From WHSW01 sp963740055 (GTDB lineage: Bacteria; Actinomycetota; Thermoleophilia; Solirubrobacterales; 70-9): a stretch of DNA of 64,000 bases. The notes beneath the pieces are model-generated. The model did not search any database. It was not told the origin of the DNA and saw nothing but the letters and a program-made list of their open reading frames with translations. The DNA lies in assembly GCA_963740055.1 (NCBI GenBank), contig CAVUCL010000001.1, forward strand, positions 496,001-560,000, written 5' to 3'. Both the position numbers and the translations under genes were made by a program. Positions 6,655-15,495 of this stretch are shown piece by piece (position 1 is the first letter of the stretch; every line of letters starts with the position of its first letter).

Positions 6655-9204
6655 CTACTCGTAGGCGAGCGCCTTGAGCACGTCGAGGCGCGAGGCGCGC
6701 CGCGCCGGGCCGATCGCGGCGATCACCCCGGCGACCATCGCCAGGATCAGGAGAACGATCAGGGTCCCGACCGGGATCTTGAGCAGGAAGCCCTCGTCGG
6801 CGAGCGGGCGGCTGACGACGACCGCGAACACGACCCCGAGGATCGCCCCGAGCACGGCGCCGATCAGGGCCGTGATCACGGCCTCGTAGCGGACGATCCG
6901 ACGCACCTGACGGCGCGAGGTGCCGACCGCGCGCAGCAGGCCGAGCTCGCGGGTGCGCTCGTGGATCGAGAGCGCCAGCGTGTTGACGATCCCGAACAGC
7001 GACACGATCACGGCGAGGAAGAGGAGCGCGTAGACGACCCCGAGCAGCGTGTTCAGCTCCTCGGCGATCGAGTCCTTGAGCTCCTCCTGGTTCTCCGACT
7101 TCGTGGTCGGGAAGTCCTGCTCGAGCCGGTCGTCGATCGCCGCCCGGACGGTCGCGGTGTCGGCGTCGCCGGCGAGGTTGAGGAGGACGTTGGTGACGTT
7201 CTCGCCCTCGCCGTATGCGGCGGCGTTGGCGTCGGAGGCGGCATAGTCGCCGATGAAGTCGGTCGTGTCCTCGAACGTCCCGGTGACCGTGTAGGTGAGC
7301 GTCTCGCCCGAGGCCGTGCGGGCGTCGAAGCTGTCGCCGACGCCGAAGCCGTTGTCCTCGCCCCACTTCTCGTCGATCACGGCGTCGGTCGGCTCGAGCC
7401 CGGTGAGCAGCTCCTGCGAGCCGTCCTGCCAGTCGAGGGTCAGCACCTCGGCCGCGGACCGCGGGTCGACCAGGGTGAGGAAGCCGTCACCCACTCCCTC
7501 GACCCGGTCCTGGGTGTAGCGCAGCGGCGAGGCGAGCTCGACCCCGTCGACGGCGCCGACCGCCTCGGTCGTCGCCACCGGAATGTCGGAGAAGCCGTCG
7601 TTGTTGGAGACGATCAGGTCGCCGGTCAGGGTCTTGTCGATCGCTTCGTCGATCGAGCCGCGCAACCCGGCGGCGAAGACGGCGACGAACGAGACCAGCG
7701 CCAGCCCGATCATCAGCGCCGCCGCGGTCGACGCGGTGCGGCCCGGGTTGCGGACCGCGTTCTCGCGCGCGATCCGGCCGGGCACGCCGCGCAGTCGCTC
7801 GAGCGGGCGCCCGACCAGCGAGGCGAGCGGGGCGACGAGGCGGGGGCTGAGCAGGGCGACGCCGATGAAGACGGCGGCGGCGCCGACGCCGACCCAGACC
7901 TCGCCCGGGCTGAGGACGCCGAACAGCCCGAGCAGCATCGCGCCGATTCCGAGCCCGGTGAGCACGAGGGCGGCCGCCGTGCGCAGGCGGCGCTCGCGCG
8001 GGGTCGCGATCACGGCGCCCTCGCGCAGGCCGGTGACCGGCGGAACGCGGGTCGCCCGCAGCGCCGGGATCAGCGCCGCGACCACGGTGAGCCCGGTCCC
8101 GAGCACCATCCCGACGACGATCGTCCTCGTGGTGACCACGGTGCCGGTGGTCGGCAGGTCGATCTCGATCGCGTCGAACAGGGCACCGATTGCGGGGGCG
8201 AAGCCGATCCCGGCGACGACCCCGAGCGCCGCGGCGAGGAAACCGATCACGAACGCCTCGGCGACCACCGAGCTGAGGATCTGGCGCCGGTTCGCGCCCA
8301 GGGTCCGCAGCATCGCGAACTCGCGCGTGCGCTGGGCGACGGTGATCGAGAAGGTGTTGAAGATCAGGAACGCGGCGACGAACAGCGAGACGCCGGCGAA
8401 GATCAGCAGTGCGGTCCGCAGGATGTCGATGAACTCGCCGACGTCCTCGCGCTGGGACTGCACGTTCTCGGCCCCGGTCTCTGCCTGGACGCCGTTCGGC
8501 AGCTCGGCGGTCAGGTTCGCGGCCAGCTCCTCCGGACTCGTGTCCCCGTCGGCGGCGACCTGGATCTGGTCGAGCTGTCCCTGCTTGCCGGTGATCCGCT
8601 GCGCCTCCGGCAGGGTGAGCAGCGCCAGCGTCGCGCCGCCGAACGAGTCGATGTCGCCGAGGGTCGAGATCCCGGTGACGGTGTAGGTCCGCGCAGCCTC
8701 CTTGCCCGCGATCTCGATCTCGTCGCCGACGGCGAAGCCCTCCGCGTCGGCCGTCGCCTTGTCGATCACGACCTCGTCGTCGGTCGCCGGCGGGCCGCCC
8801 TCGACGTAGGTGAGCGGGTCGAAGCGCTCGGGGACGACCGAGAACCCGAAGCTCGGGGCGCCGTTGCCGCCCCGCGGCTCGCCGTCGGCGCCGATGATCG
8901 AGACCTGCGGGTCGCTGATCCCGCCCGCCGCCGCGGCGACCCCGTCGGTGCGCTCGACGACCTCGAGCTCGCGGGCGTCGAATGGCGGCACCTGGCCGTC
9001 CTCGGCCTCGATCACCTCGCGCGTGGTGACGACCGCGTCGACGCCCTCGTTCGACTGCGTGAAGATGTCCTCGAACGAGCGGTCGATCGTGTCGGTGAGC
9101 ACGTAGGTGCCGGCGACCATCATCACCCCGAGCACGATCGCGAGCGCGGTCAGCGCGGTGCGCAGCTTGCGCTCCCAGAGGTTCCTGAGCGCGATCCGGC
9201 CCAT
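6655..9204 (-). CDS. ABC transporter permease, MacB/FtsX-like, two FtsX domains
   Basis: 849 residues. An N-terminal membrane anchor (LRTALTALAIVLGVMMVAGTYV) is followed by a large extracellular MacB-type periplasmic core. Then come two FtsX-like four-helix units, one around residues 260-400 (AMLRTLGANRRQILSSVVAEA) and one at the C-terminus (LGLLRAVGTSRRQVRRIVRYEA), plus a second extracellular region between them. Such proteins work with a LolD/MacB ATPase in lipoprotein or peptide export or in mechanotransmission. The stop and start are shared with the upstream ATPase by a 1-base overlap at 9204, so the two form one transporter. Confidence 0.9.
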   Translation of the reverse strand: MGRIALRNLWERKLRTALTALAIVLGVMMVAGTYVLTDTIDRSFEDIFTQSNEGVDAVVTTREVIEAEDGQVPPFDARELEVVERTDGVAAAAGGISDPQVSIIGADGEPRGGNGAPSFGFSVVPERFDPLTYVEGGPPATDDEVVIDKATADAEGFAVGDEIEIAGKEAARTYTVTGISTLGDIDSFGGATLALLTLPEAQRITGKQGQLDQIQVAADGDTSPEELAANLTAELPNGVQAETGAENVQSQREDVGEFIDILRTALLIFAGVSLFVAAFLIFNTFSITVAQRTREFAMLRTLGANRRQILSSVVAEAFVIGFLAAALGVVAGIGFAPAIGALFDAIEIDLPTTGTVVTTRTIVVGMVLGTGLTVVAALIPALRATRVPPVTGLREGAVIATPRERRLRTAAALVLTGLGIGAMLLGLFGVLSPGEVWVGVGAAAVFIGVALLSPRLVAPLASLVGRPLERLRGVPGRIARENAVRNPGRTASTAAALMIGLALVSFVAVFAAGLRGSIDEAIDKTLTGDLIVSNNDGFSDIPVATTEAVGAVDGVELASPLRYTQDRVEGVGDGFLTLVDPRSAAEVLTLDWQDGSQELLTGLEPTDAVIDEKWGEDNGFGVGDSFDARTASGETLTYTVTGTFEDTTDFIGDYAASDANAAAYGEGENVTNVLLNLAGDADTATVRAAIDDRLEQDFPTTKSENQEELKDSIAEELNTLLGVVYALLFLAVIVSLFGIVNTLALSIHERTRELGLLRAVGTSRRQVRRIVRYEAVITALIGAVLGAILGVVFAVVVSRPLADEGFLLKIPVGTLIVLLILAMVAGVIAAIGPARRASRLDVLKALAYE

Positions 9205-9953
9205 CAGCCGACCTGCTTCATCAGGTCGAGCACCTGCTCGGGGCTCTGCGCCTCCTCGTCGCGGACGACCTTGCCGTCGACGAGCACCAGGACCCGGTCG
9301 GCGGTCGCCGCCGCGACGGCGTCGTGGGTGACCATGACCACGGTCTGGCCGAACTCGTCGACCGCGCGCCGCAGCAACGCCAGGACCTCCTCGCTCGAAT
9401 GCGAGTCGAGGTTGCCGGTCGGCTCGTCGGCGAACACGACGGCGGGCTTGGCGAGCAGCGCGCGGGCGATCGCGACCCGCTGCTGCTGACCGCCGGAGAG
9501 CTCGGCCGGGCGGTGCGAGAGCCGGTCCCCGAGGCCGACCGCGGCGACCAGCGCCTCGAGCCGTTGCGGATCGGGCTCACGCCCGGCGAGCTTCAGCGGC
9601 AGGAGCACGTTCTCCTCCGCGCTCAGCACCGGCAGCAGGTTGAAGAACTGGAACACGAAGCCGACCTTGTCGCGACGAAGCTCGGTCAGCTCCGCGTCGT
9701 CGAGGCCCGCGAGCTCGACCCCGTCGATGCTGACCTCGCCCGCGGTCGGCGGGTCGAGCCCGGCGAGGATGTGCATCAGGGTCGACTTGCCCGAGCCCGA
9801 GGGGCCCATGATCGCGGTGAACCGTCCCTCGGGGAAGTCGATGCTGACACCGTCGAGGGCGCGCACCGCGGCCTCTCCTTCGCCGAAGACCCGGACCAGG
9901 TCGGCGGCATGGACGATCGGCGAGACGCTGGGGGTGGTCGTCGGCGCGGTCAC
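9204..9953 (-). CDS. ABC transporter ATP-binding protein, LolD/MacB family
   Basis: 249 residues with Walker A GPSGSGKST, signature LSGGQQQR, Walker B VVFADEP and the switch histidine in VTHD. The sequence FQFFNLLPVLSAEENVLLPL is typical of the LolD/MacB (3.A.1.122/125) group. GTG start at 9953, preceded by AAGGAG. It is encoded directly upstream of its permease. A lipoprotein gene ends 54 bases upstream and may belong to the same unit. The substrate is unknown. Confidence 0.93.
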   Translation of the reverse strand: MTAPTTTPSVSPIVHAADLVRVFGEGEAAVRALDGVSIDFPEGRFTAIMGPSGSGKSTLMHILAGLDPPTAGEVSIDGVELAGLDDAELTELRRDKVGFVFQFFNLLPVLSAEENVLLPLKLAGREPDPQRLEALVAAVGLGDRLSHRPAELSGGQQQRVAIARALLAKPAVVFADEPTGNLDSHSSEEVLALLRRAVDEFGQTVVMVTHDAVAAATADRVLVLVDGKVVRDEEAQSPEQVLDLMKQVG

Positions 9954-10007
9954 GATTCTCCTTCGCAGGCTGGGGGACGGACGTCTGGGCCTGCAAGCTA
10001 GCGAGAG

Positions 10008-10682
10008 CTACGGAGGCGTGAGCACGGTGGGCGGGACGTCGGCGATCCCGACCGCCCGGTAGAGGATCGAGCTCGGCTTCGCGATCAGCCAATCGCCGCC
10101 GTCGCGGACGAGGAAGACGAGGTCGTCCTCGATCGAGGGCTCGGCGCGGTCGGCGAACTCGGTGGTCACGGTGACGACCGCTCGCGCCGAGTCGCCGTCG
10201 ACCTCGACCGACTGCACCGCGCTCACCCGGACCCCGGCGAACACCGGCAGTCCGCGCGGATCGCGATAGCCGATCGACGCGTCGAGCGAGGCGGCGCAGT
10301 TGCCGCGTTCGCGCGGCAGCTCGAGCTGCTCGAGCGCGCCGGGGGCGAGCAGGGCGCACACGCGGGCGCCGCCGGCGGCGTCGAGCGCGGCGACGTAGGA
10401 GCGCACGGTGCGCTCGGCGGCGCGCTCGAGCGCGGTCGGGCGCGGGTCCTCGTCGGCGTTCTCGGCCGGGCCCGAGGGCTTGTCCGCCGGCGGCGGCGCG
10501 GGCTCGTCCGCGGGCTGATCGGGCGCGGGGGGATCGCCGCCGGCGCGCGCGCCGCCGGGGTCGGGCTCCGCGGGCGCCTCGGCCGCGGTCGTGGTCGCCG
10601 CCTCGTCGTCGCCGCAGCCGGGCAGCGCCACGGCGCCGAGGGCGAGCGCGGCGAGCAGGATCGCTGTCTTCGGTCGCTGCAT
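10008..10682 (-). CDS. Putative lipoprotein with NTF2-like C-terminal domain
   Basis: 224 residues. A signal sequence ends in the lipobox LPGC (Cys about 23), followed by GDDE. A Pro/Ala/Asp-rich linker of about 60 residues leads to a globular domain starting at RAAERTVRSYVAALDAAGGARVCALLAP, a pattern common to NTF2-like lipoprotein domains in actinobacteria, ending with DDLVFLVRDGGDWLIAKPS. Cys in VCALL and GNCAAS could form a disulfide. It lies upstream of the ABC exporter on the same strand, 54 bases apart, so co-transcription is possible. Function unknown. Confidence 0.72.
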   Translation of the reverse strand: MQRPKTAILLAALALGAVALPGCGDDEAATTTAAEAPAEPDPGGARAGGDPPAPDQPADEPAPPPADKPSGPAENADEDPRPTALERAAERTVRSYVAALDAAGGARVCALLAPGALEQLELPRERGNCAASLDASIGYRDPRGLPVFAGVRVSAVQSVEVDGDSARAVVTVTTEFADRAEPSIEDDLVFLVRDGGDWLIAKPSSILYRAVGIADVPPTVLTPP

Positions 10683-10738
10683 TTTGGGCGGATCCGCGCC
10701 CCCGTTCGCGTCCGCGGCTAAGCATAGGTTGCGATCCC

Positions 10739-11692
10739 GTGAGCTCCGCTAATCTCGCCGCCGTGACGCACCTGAGGCCGGTGCCCGACCCCAAGCCCCC
10801 GGCCCGCACCGGGGCCGGCGAGGCGGCACAACCGTCGATCGCCGAGCTCGAGCGCTGGGCGACCGTGCTGCGGATCGAGTGCGTGCGGATGCTCGCGGTC
10901 GCGAAGTCGGGCCACCTCGACTCCTCGCTCTCGGCGGCCGACATCCTGACCGCGCTCTATTACCGCGTCCTGCGCCACGATCCGGCGCGCGCGGACTGGC
11001 CCGAGCGCGACCGGTTCGTGCTCTGCAAGGGTCACGCGGCGCCGATCCAGTACGCCGCCCTCGCCCACCACGGCTACTTCCCGCTCGAGGACCTGATGGG
11101 CCTGCGCCAGATCGGCGCCCACCTCCAGGGTCACCCGGACATGAACCGGACCCCCGGGGTCGAGGTCTCGACCGGCTCGCTCGGGCAGGGCCTCTCGATG
11201 TGCGTCGGGATCGCCCTTGCGCTGCGCCTCGACGGGCTCGACCAGACGGCACAGGTGTTCGGCGTGCTCTCCGACGGCGACTGCCAGGAGGGCCAGACCT
11301 GGGAGGCGGCGACCGCCGCGCCCCACTACGGGGTCACCAACCTGACCGCGATCGTCGACTACAACCACCTGCAGACCGACGGCACGACCGAAGAGGTGAT
11401 GGACACCGGCGACGTGCGGGCGAAGTTCGAGGCCTTCGGCTGGGACGCGATCGAGATCGACGGCCACGACATGGCCGCCCTGGTCGACGCGCTCGAGCGC
11501 AGCCGCGAGCTCGACCGCCCGGCGGCGATCGTCTGTCAGACGAAGAAGGGCAAGGGCGTCTCGGCGATGGAGGGCCGGTTCGGCTTCCACGGCAAGGCCG
11601 CGGTCAGCCCCGAGTTCGCCGCCGAGGCGCTCGAGGAGCTCGAGGCGCGGCTCGAGCAGCAGACGAGCGCGATCGACGGCGACGGCGGCTGA
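10739..11692 (+). CDS. Transketolase, N-terminal (ThDP-binding) subunit
   Basis: 317 residues from GTG 10739; GTG 10763 is an alternative that shortens it by 8. Contains the substrate-side KGHAAPIQYA, GSLGQGLSMCVGIALA, and the thiamine diphosphate motif SDGDCQEGQTWEA with a downstream DYNHLQ asparagine. This is the Pyr/PP half of a two-gene transketolase like those in archaea and many actinobacteria; it transfers two-carbon ketol units in the pentose phosphate pathway. The next gene begins within its stop codon, so both halves are made together. A split enzyme acting on other sugars or ulose phosphates cannot be excluded. Confidence 0.9.
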   Translation: MSSANLAAVTHLRPVPDPKPPARTGAGEAAQPSIAELERWATVLRIECVRMLAVAKSGHLDSSLSAADILTALYYRVLRHDPARADWPERDRFVLCKGHAAPIQYAALAHHGYFPLEDLMGLRQIGAHLQGHPDMNRTPGVEVSTGSLGQGLSMCVGIALALRLDGLDQTAQVFGVLSDGDCQEGQTWEAATAAPHYGVTNLTAIVDYNHLQTDGTTEEVMDTGDVRAKFEAFGWDAIEIDGHDMAALVDALERSRELDRPAAIVCQTKKGKGVSAMEGRFGFHGKAAVSPEFAAEALEELEARLEQQTSAIDGDGG

Positions 11693-12693
11693 TGGCGCCC
11701 GAGGCGAAGACCGAGCCGACCGCGACCCGGGCCGCCTACGGTGAGGCCCTGGTCGAGCTCGGCGAGGCGCACGACGACGTCGTCGCGCTCGATGCCGACC
11801 TCGCGGTCTCGACTCAGTCGATCAAGTTCGGCAAGCGGTTCCCGGAGCGCTTCTTCAACTGCGGCGCCGCCGAGGCGAACATGATGTCGATCGCCTGTGG
11901 GCTGGCCGCGAGCGGCAAGGTCCCCTACGCCTCGACCTTCGCGATCTTCGCCTCCGGGCGCGCCTACGACCAGGTGCGTCTCGGGATCGCCCACAACGAG
12001 CTCAAGGTCCGGATCGGGGCCTCGCACGGCGGCGTCTCGCTCGGCGAGGACGGAGCCTCACACCAGATGATCGAGGACATCGCCCTGATGCGGGCGATGC
12101 CGCGGATGCAGGTCGTCGTCCCCGCCGACTACAACCAGGCCTACCGCGCCGTGATCGACAGCTATGAGGCCAACGACGACCCGATGTACATCCGCCTCGG
12201 CCGCCCCGCGACCCCGGCGGTCTACGACGAGATCCCCGAGACCCTGGGCGGCGGCGTCGACGTCGTCCGCGAGGGCAAGGACATCAGCCTGATCGCCACC
12301 GGGCACATGGTCTGGCGCGCGCTCGACGCGGCGGAGACGCTCGAACGCGACGACGGGGTCGAGGCCGAGGTCCTCAACGTCTCGATCGTGAAGCCGATCC
12401 ACTCCGAGCCCGTGCTCGAGTCGATCTCGAAGACCGGGGTCGCGGTGACCGCGGAGGAGCACCGGATCGCCGGCGGCCTCGCCGACGCCGTCCGCCACGT
12501 CGCCGCCGAGCAGCACCCGGTGCCGATCTTCGCCGTCGGGATGAGCGACGAGTTCGGCATCTCGGGCACCGGCGAGGCCTGCATGGAGCACTTCGGGCTC
12601 ACCGCCCGCGGGATCGCCGACCGGGCCCGGGAGGCGCTGATGCTGAAGCCGATCGTCTCGCGCCCGCAGGTCTTCGGCCCCCACTGGACCTGA
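11692..12693 (+). CDS. Transketolase, C-terminal subunit
   Basis: 333 residues from ATG 11692, overlapping the partner's TGA. GAAEANMMSIACGLAASG contains the glutamate that protonates ThDP. SHGGVSLGEDGASHQMIEDIALMRAMP matches the transketolase pyrimidine-domain loop, and the C-terminal third is the transketolase C domain (VKPIHSEPVLESISKTG, EEHRIAGGLADAV). Together with the preceding gene it makes one complete transketolase. A weak CAGGG/CCCTG hairpin (12713-12729) follows before the convergent neighbour. Confidence 0.92.
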   Translation: MAPEAKTEPTATRAAYGEALVELGEAHDDVVALDADLAVSTQSIKFGKRFPERFFNCGAAEANMMSIACGLAASGKVPYASTFAIFASGRAYDQVRLGIAHNELKVRIGASHGGVSLGEDGASHQMIEDIALMRAMPRMQVVVPADYNQAYRAVIDSYEANDDPMYIRLGRPATPAVYDEIPETLGGGVDVVREGKDISLIATGHMVWRALDAAETLERDDGVEAEVLNVSIVKPIHSEPVLESISKTGVAVTAEEHRIAGGLADAVRHVAAEQHPVPIFAVGMSDEFGISGTGEACMEHFGLTARGIADRAREALMLKPIVSRPQVFGPHWT

Positions 12694-12731
12694 GCGCCGC
12701 GCGCCCCGCCGCCAGGGGTTCGTGCCCTGAC

Positions 12732-13349
12732 TCAGCCGGCGATGTCGCTGATCGTCAGCGCGATGAACAGACCGAGCACGATCTCGTTGACGACCCAGGA
12801 GTTGTCGTTCATCCACTGACGGGCCTTGGGCATGAAGTTCTGCGCCCGCTCGCCGAACACGAGCAGCGTCAGCGACGGCAGCGCGAGGAGGAACACGGTC
12901 AGGGCCAGGAACGGGAGCAGGTGCCACCAGGGGTCGTCGTGGCCGGCGAGATAGGAGCCGACCGCGAACGAGGTCAGGATGTCGGTCGGGAACACGCCGA
13001 GGAGCAGGAACCCGAGCTTGAACGAGAGCCGCGGCGTCGCCGCCTGCAGCTTGCCCATCCACTTCGGCGGGTGCGACTGCTCGCGCGTGACGTAGGCGTG
13101 AATTGCCGCGGCGACCAAGAGGACGAGCACGACCACGAAGATCGTCGTGTCGGAGGTGCCCCCGTCCTTGGCTCCGGCGCCGATGAAGAAGGCGATCGTG
13201 ACGATCGCCGTGATCGAGAGCGCCGCCCCGAACACGTAGGCGGCCGAGTTGGCCCGCCAGTTCTCGCTCGTGGCGAGGAAGATCGCGCTCAGGATCTGCG
13301 GCCCCGCGATCATCACGAACGCCATCGGGAGGATTGTCAGGAAACTCAT
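12732..13349 (-). CDS. GAP/SfLAP-family membrane protein
   Basis: 205 residues with about six hydrophobic helices. The layout, including GPQILSAIFLATS near the N-terminus and PKWMGKLQAATPRLSFKLGFLLLGVFPTDI in the middle, fits the actinobacterial GAP (Sap, sulfolipid-1-addressing protein) family, whose mycobacterial members help export surface lipids. The substrate here is unknown. It begins 7 bases after the stop of the DHA2 efflux gene, so the two are very likely co-transcribed. Confidence 0.72.
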   Translation of the reverse strand: MSFLTILPMAFVMIAGPQILSAIFLATSENWRANSAAYVFGAALSITAIVTIAFFIGAGAKDGGTSDTTIFVVVLVLLVAAAIHAYVTREQSHPPKWMGKLQAATPRLSFKLGFLLLGVFPTDILTSFAVGSYLAGHDDPWWHLLPFLALTVFLLALPSLTLLVFGERAQNFMPKARQWMNDNSWVVNEIVLGLFIALTISDIAG

Positions 13350-13356
13350 CTTCGGA

Positions 13357-14976
13357 CTAGGTTTCTACAGTGACCGGCCGCGATGCTGCCGCCGGCCCTT
13401 CTCCGAAGCGGCTGGTGGGAAGTCTTCGGGTGCCCGCGAACGACGCGACGACGATCAGACCGGCGATCAGCAGGCCCGTCTTCAGCGCCTGCAACTGAGC
13501 CTCCTCGTAGTCCTCGACCAGGGCATCGACCGTCGGTTCGTCCAAACCCTCCTCGAGGGCTGTCGCGCGCACCTGATCGGACTCGACGAAGCTCACGTCG
13601 CCCTGGACTCGGATTCCGACTTCCTGCGCGACCTCGTCGGAGATCTGCGGGTTGTCCGCGACCCTGTCCGTGAACGCCGTGAGCAGCCCGCTGATCACGA
13701 TGGCGCCGATCAATGCCGTGCCGAGCGACGACCCGAGCTGCTGCGCCGTGTACTGAAGCCCGCCGGCCTCGCTTCGGTCCGGATCAGCGATCGCGGACTG
13801 AACGACGTTGCCGAGCTGTGAGGCGATCAGGCCGAGCCCGACTCCGAGCACGCCCATCGCGATCGCGAACGAGGTCGTGTCGATCTCCGGGTCGATCGTG
13901 GCGAGCAGCATCACGATGGCCAGGAGCAGCACGGCGAGCCCGCCGCGCACGATCGTGCGCGGCGCCCAGCGCGCGGCCAGCGTCGAGCCACTCGCCGCGG
14001 CGAGCAGCATCGTGATCGAGACCGGAAGCATCTGGACACCGGTCTCGAAGGCGTCGAAGCCCTGCACGATCTGCAGATAGAGCGGGACCGCGAAGAAGAC
14101 CCCCATCAGAATCAGGTTCTGGGCAAGGAGCATTACCAGCCCTCCGCGGAGGATCGGAATGCCCAGCAATCGGAAGTGCACGAGCGGCTCGTCGCCGGCC
14201 TCCTCTCGATGGCGCTCCCAGGCGCGAAAGCCCCAGAGTACGAGGCCGCCGGCGGCGATCACGAACGGCGTCAGCGCGAACCCGAACGGTTCGACGGGTG
14301 AGTCGCGCGGCTCCAGCCACCCCCAGTTGCTCGCCTGAAGGACCCCGAAGACGATCAGGCTGAGCCCGAGCGCCGAGAGCGCCGAGCCAACCCAGTCGAG
14401 CGCCGGGCGCTCGCCCTCGCGCGAGACCTCGTGCAAGAGCCGGGCGAAGATCAGGATCGCGACAACGATCACCACCTCGCCCGCGAACACGAGCCGCCAG
14501 GTGAGATTCGTCGTCAGCCAGCCGCCGAGGATCGGACCGACCGCGATACCCGCGCCGGCGACCCCCCCGAGAACTCCATAGACGGTCGCCCTGTCGCGTC
14601 CGCTATAGGTGCCCGCCGCCAGCGCGACCAGCGCCGGCAACACCATCGCGGCACCGATCCCCTCCAACACCGACCAGCCGAGCGTCAGGGTGGGGACGCT
14701 CCAGGAAGCCGCGGTCAATGCCGAACCGAAGCCGTAGATGATCAGACCGATGACGAACACCCGCCGCCGCCCGAACAGGTCCCCGAGCTTGGCGCCGGTG
14801 AGCATCAGCGCCGCCATGACCAGGGCGTAGAGCGTGATCACGGCCTGGATCGTGGTCACGGACGTGTCGAAGTCGGCGACCAGCTGGGAGATCGACACGT
14901 TCATCACCGACTGGTCCAAGACCATCAGGAACTGGGCGGCCGAGAGAACGATCAGGGCGCCCCATTTACCGTTCAT
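13357..14976 (-). CDS. MFS drug efflux transporter, DHA2 (EmrB/QacA) family
   Basis: 539 residues from ATG 14976 (MNGKWGAL), chosen over the longer ORF because GAGGGGT precedes it and the first helix starts right after. About 14 hydrophobic segments. Motif A appears as GAKLGDLFGRRRVF, motif C as GAGIAVGPILGGW, and the D1-type motif as LDQSVMNVSISQL. DHA2 members export lipophilic compounds by proton antiport. It is divergent from the ion-channel gene with only about 30-50 bases between starts, and co-directional with the SfLAP gene. Confidence 0.92.
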   Translation of the reverse strand: MNGKWGALIVLSAAQFLMVLDQSVMNVSISQLVADFDTSVTTIQAVITLYALVMAALMLTGAKLGDLFGRRRVFVIGLIIYGFGSALTAASWSVPTLTLGWSVLEGIGAAMVLPALVALAAGTYSGRDRATVYGVLGGVAGAGIAVGPILGGWLTTNLTWRLVFAGEVVIVVAILIFARLLHEVSREGERPALDWVGSALSALGLSLIVFGVLQASNWGWLEPRDSPVEPFGFALTPFVIAAGGLVLWGFRAWERHREEAGDEPLVHFRLLGIPILRGGLVMLLAQNLILMGVFFAVPLYLQIVQGFDAFETGVQMLPVSITMLLAAASGSTLAARWAPRTIVRGGLAVLLLAIVMLLATIDPEIDTTSFAIAMGVLGVGLGLIASQLGNVVQSAIADPDRSEAGGLQYTAQQLGSSLGTALIGAIVISGLLTAFTDRVADNPQISDEVAQEVGIRVQGDVSFVESDQVRATALEEGLDEPTVDALVEDYEEAQLQALKTGLLIAGLIVVASFAGTRRLPTSRFGEGPAAASRPVTVET

Positions 14977-15004
14977 GCCCACCCCTCGGGTGGCAGGGGC
15001 GCGA

Positions 15005-15484
15005 ATGCACACGGCGAAGACCGCGTCGATGGAGGAAGGGGCTCAGAAGCCGCCCGGGGTTCGCTACCTCGACCGCCGGATCGAGCGCAAGGGGTGGAGG
15101 CCGCGCGTGGCCGCGTCGATCATCGCCGTGCTCTGGCTCGCGGCGATCGTCATCTTCGGAATCGTCGAGCACCTGGTCGATCCGGAGAGCTTCGACACGA
15201 TTTGGCTGGGGATGTGGTGGGCGACCCAGACCGTGACCACGGTGGGCTACGGCGACGTAGTCCCGCACAACGCCGACGGCCAGCTGATCGCCACCGTGCT
15301 CATGGTCGGCGGGCTGTCGCTGTTCGCCGTCGTGACCGGGACGATCACGAGCGCCTTCGTGACCCGGGCCGAGGACGAGCGACGCGCGAGCGGGGACGAC
15401 CCGATGATGGCCAAGCTCGACCAGCTGGCCACCGAGCTCGAGGCCCTGAGGAGGGAGATCGCGCGCCCCCCGCGCGACGACTGA
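15005..15484 (+). CDS. Two-helix potassium channel (Ion_trans_2)
   Basis: 159 residues from ATG 15005; ATG 15029 (MEEGAQ) is a plausible alternative. Two membrane helices (AASIIAVLWLAAIVIFGIVEHL and LIATVLMVGGLSLFAVVTG) flank a pore loop with the K+ selectivity filter TVGYGDVVP. The C-terminus (about 120-159) is a short charged coiled coil (MMAKLDQLATELEALRREIA), probably for tetramerisation. There is no RCK domain. The gene shares an extremely short divergent promoter region with the efflux pump. Confidence 0.9.
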   Translation: MHTAKTASMEEGAQKPPGVRYLDRRIERKGWRPRVAASIIAVLWLAAIVIFGIVEHLVDPESFDTIWLGMWWATQTVTTVGYGDVVPHNADGQLIATVLMVGGLSLFAVVTGTITSAFVTRAEDERRASGDDPMMAKLDQLATELEALRREIARPPRDD

Positions 15485-15495
15485 GCTCACCGACA

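Noticed and set aside
6961..9489. 842-residue forward frame opposite the ABC permease
   Set aside because: It is Arg/Gly/Asp/Glu-rich without domain pattern, and lies antisense to a clear MacB-like permease; a high-GC shadow frame.
12713..12729. CAGGG/CCCTG hairpin after transketolase
   Set aside because: Only five pairs and no T-run; too weak to call a terminator alone.
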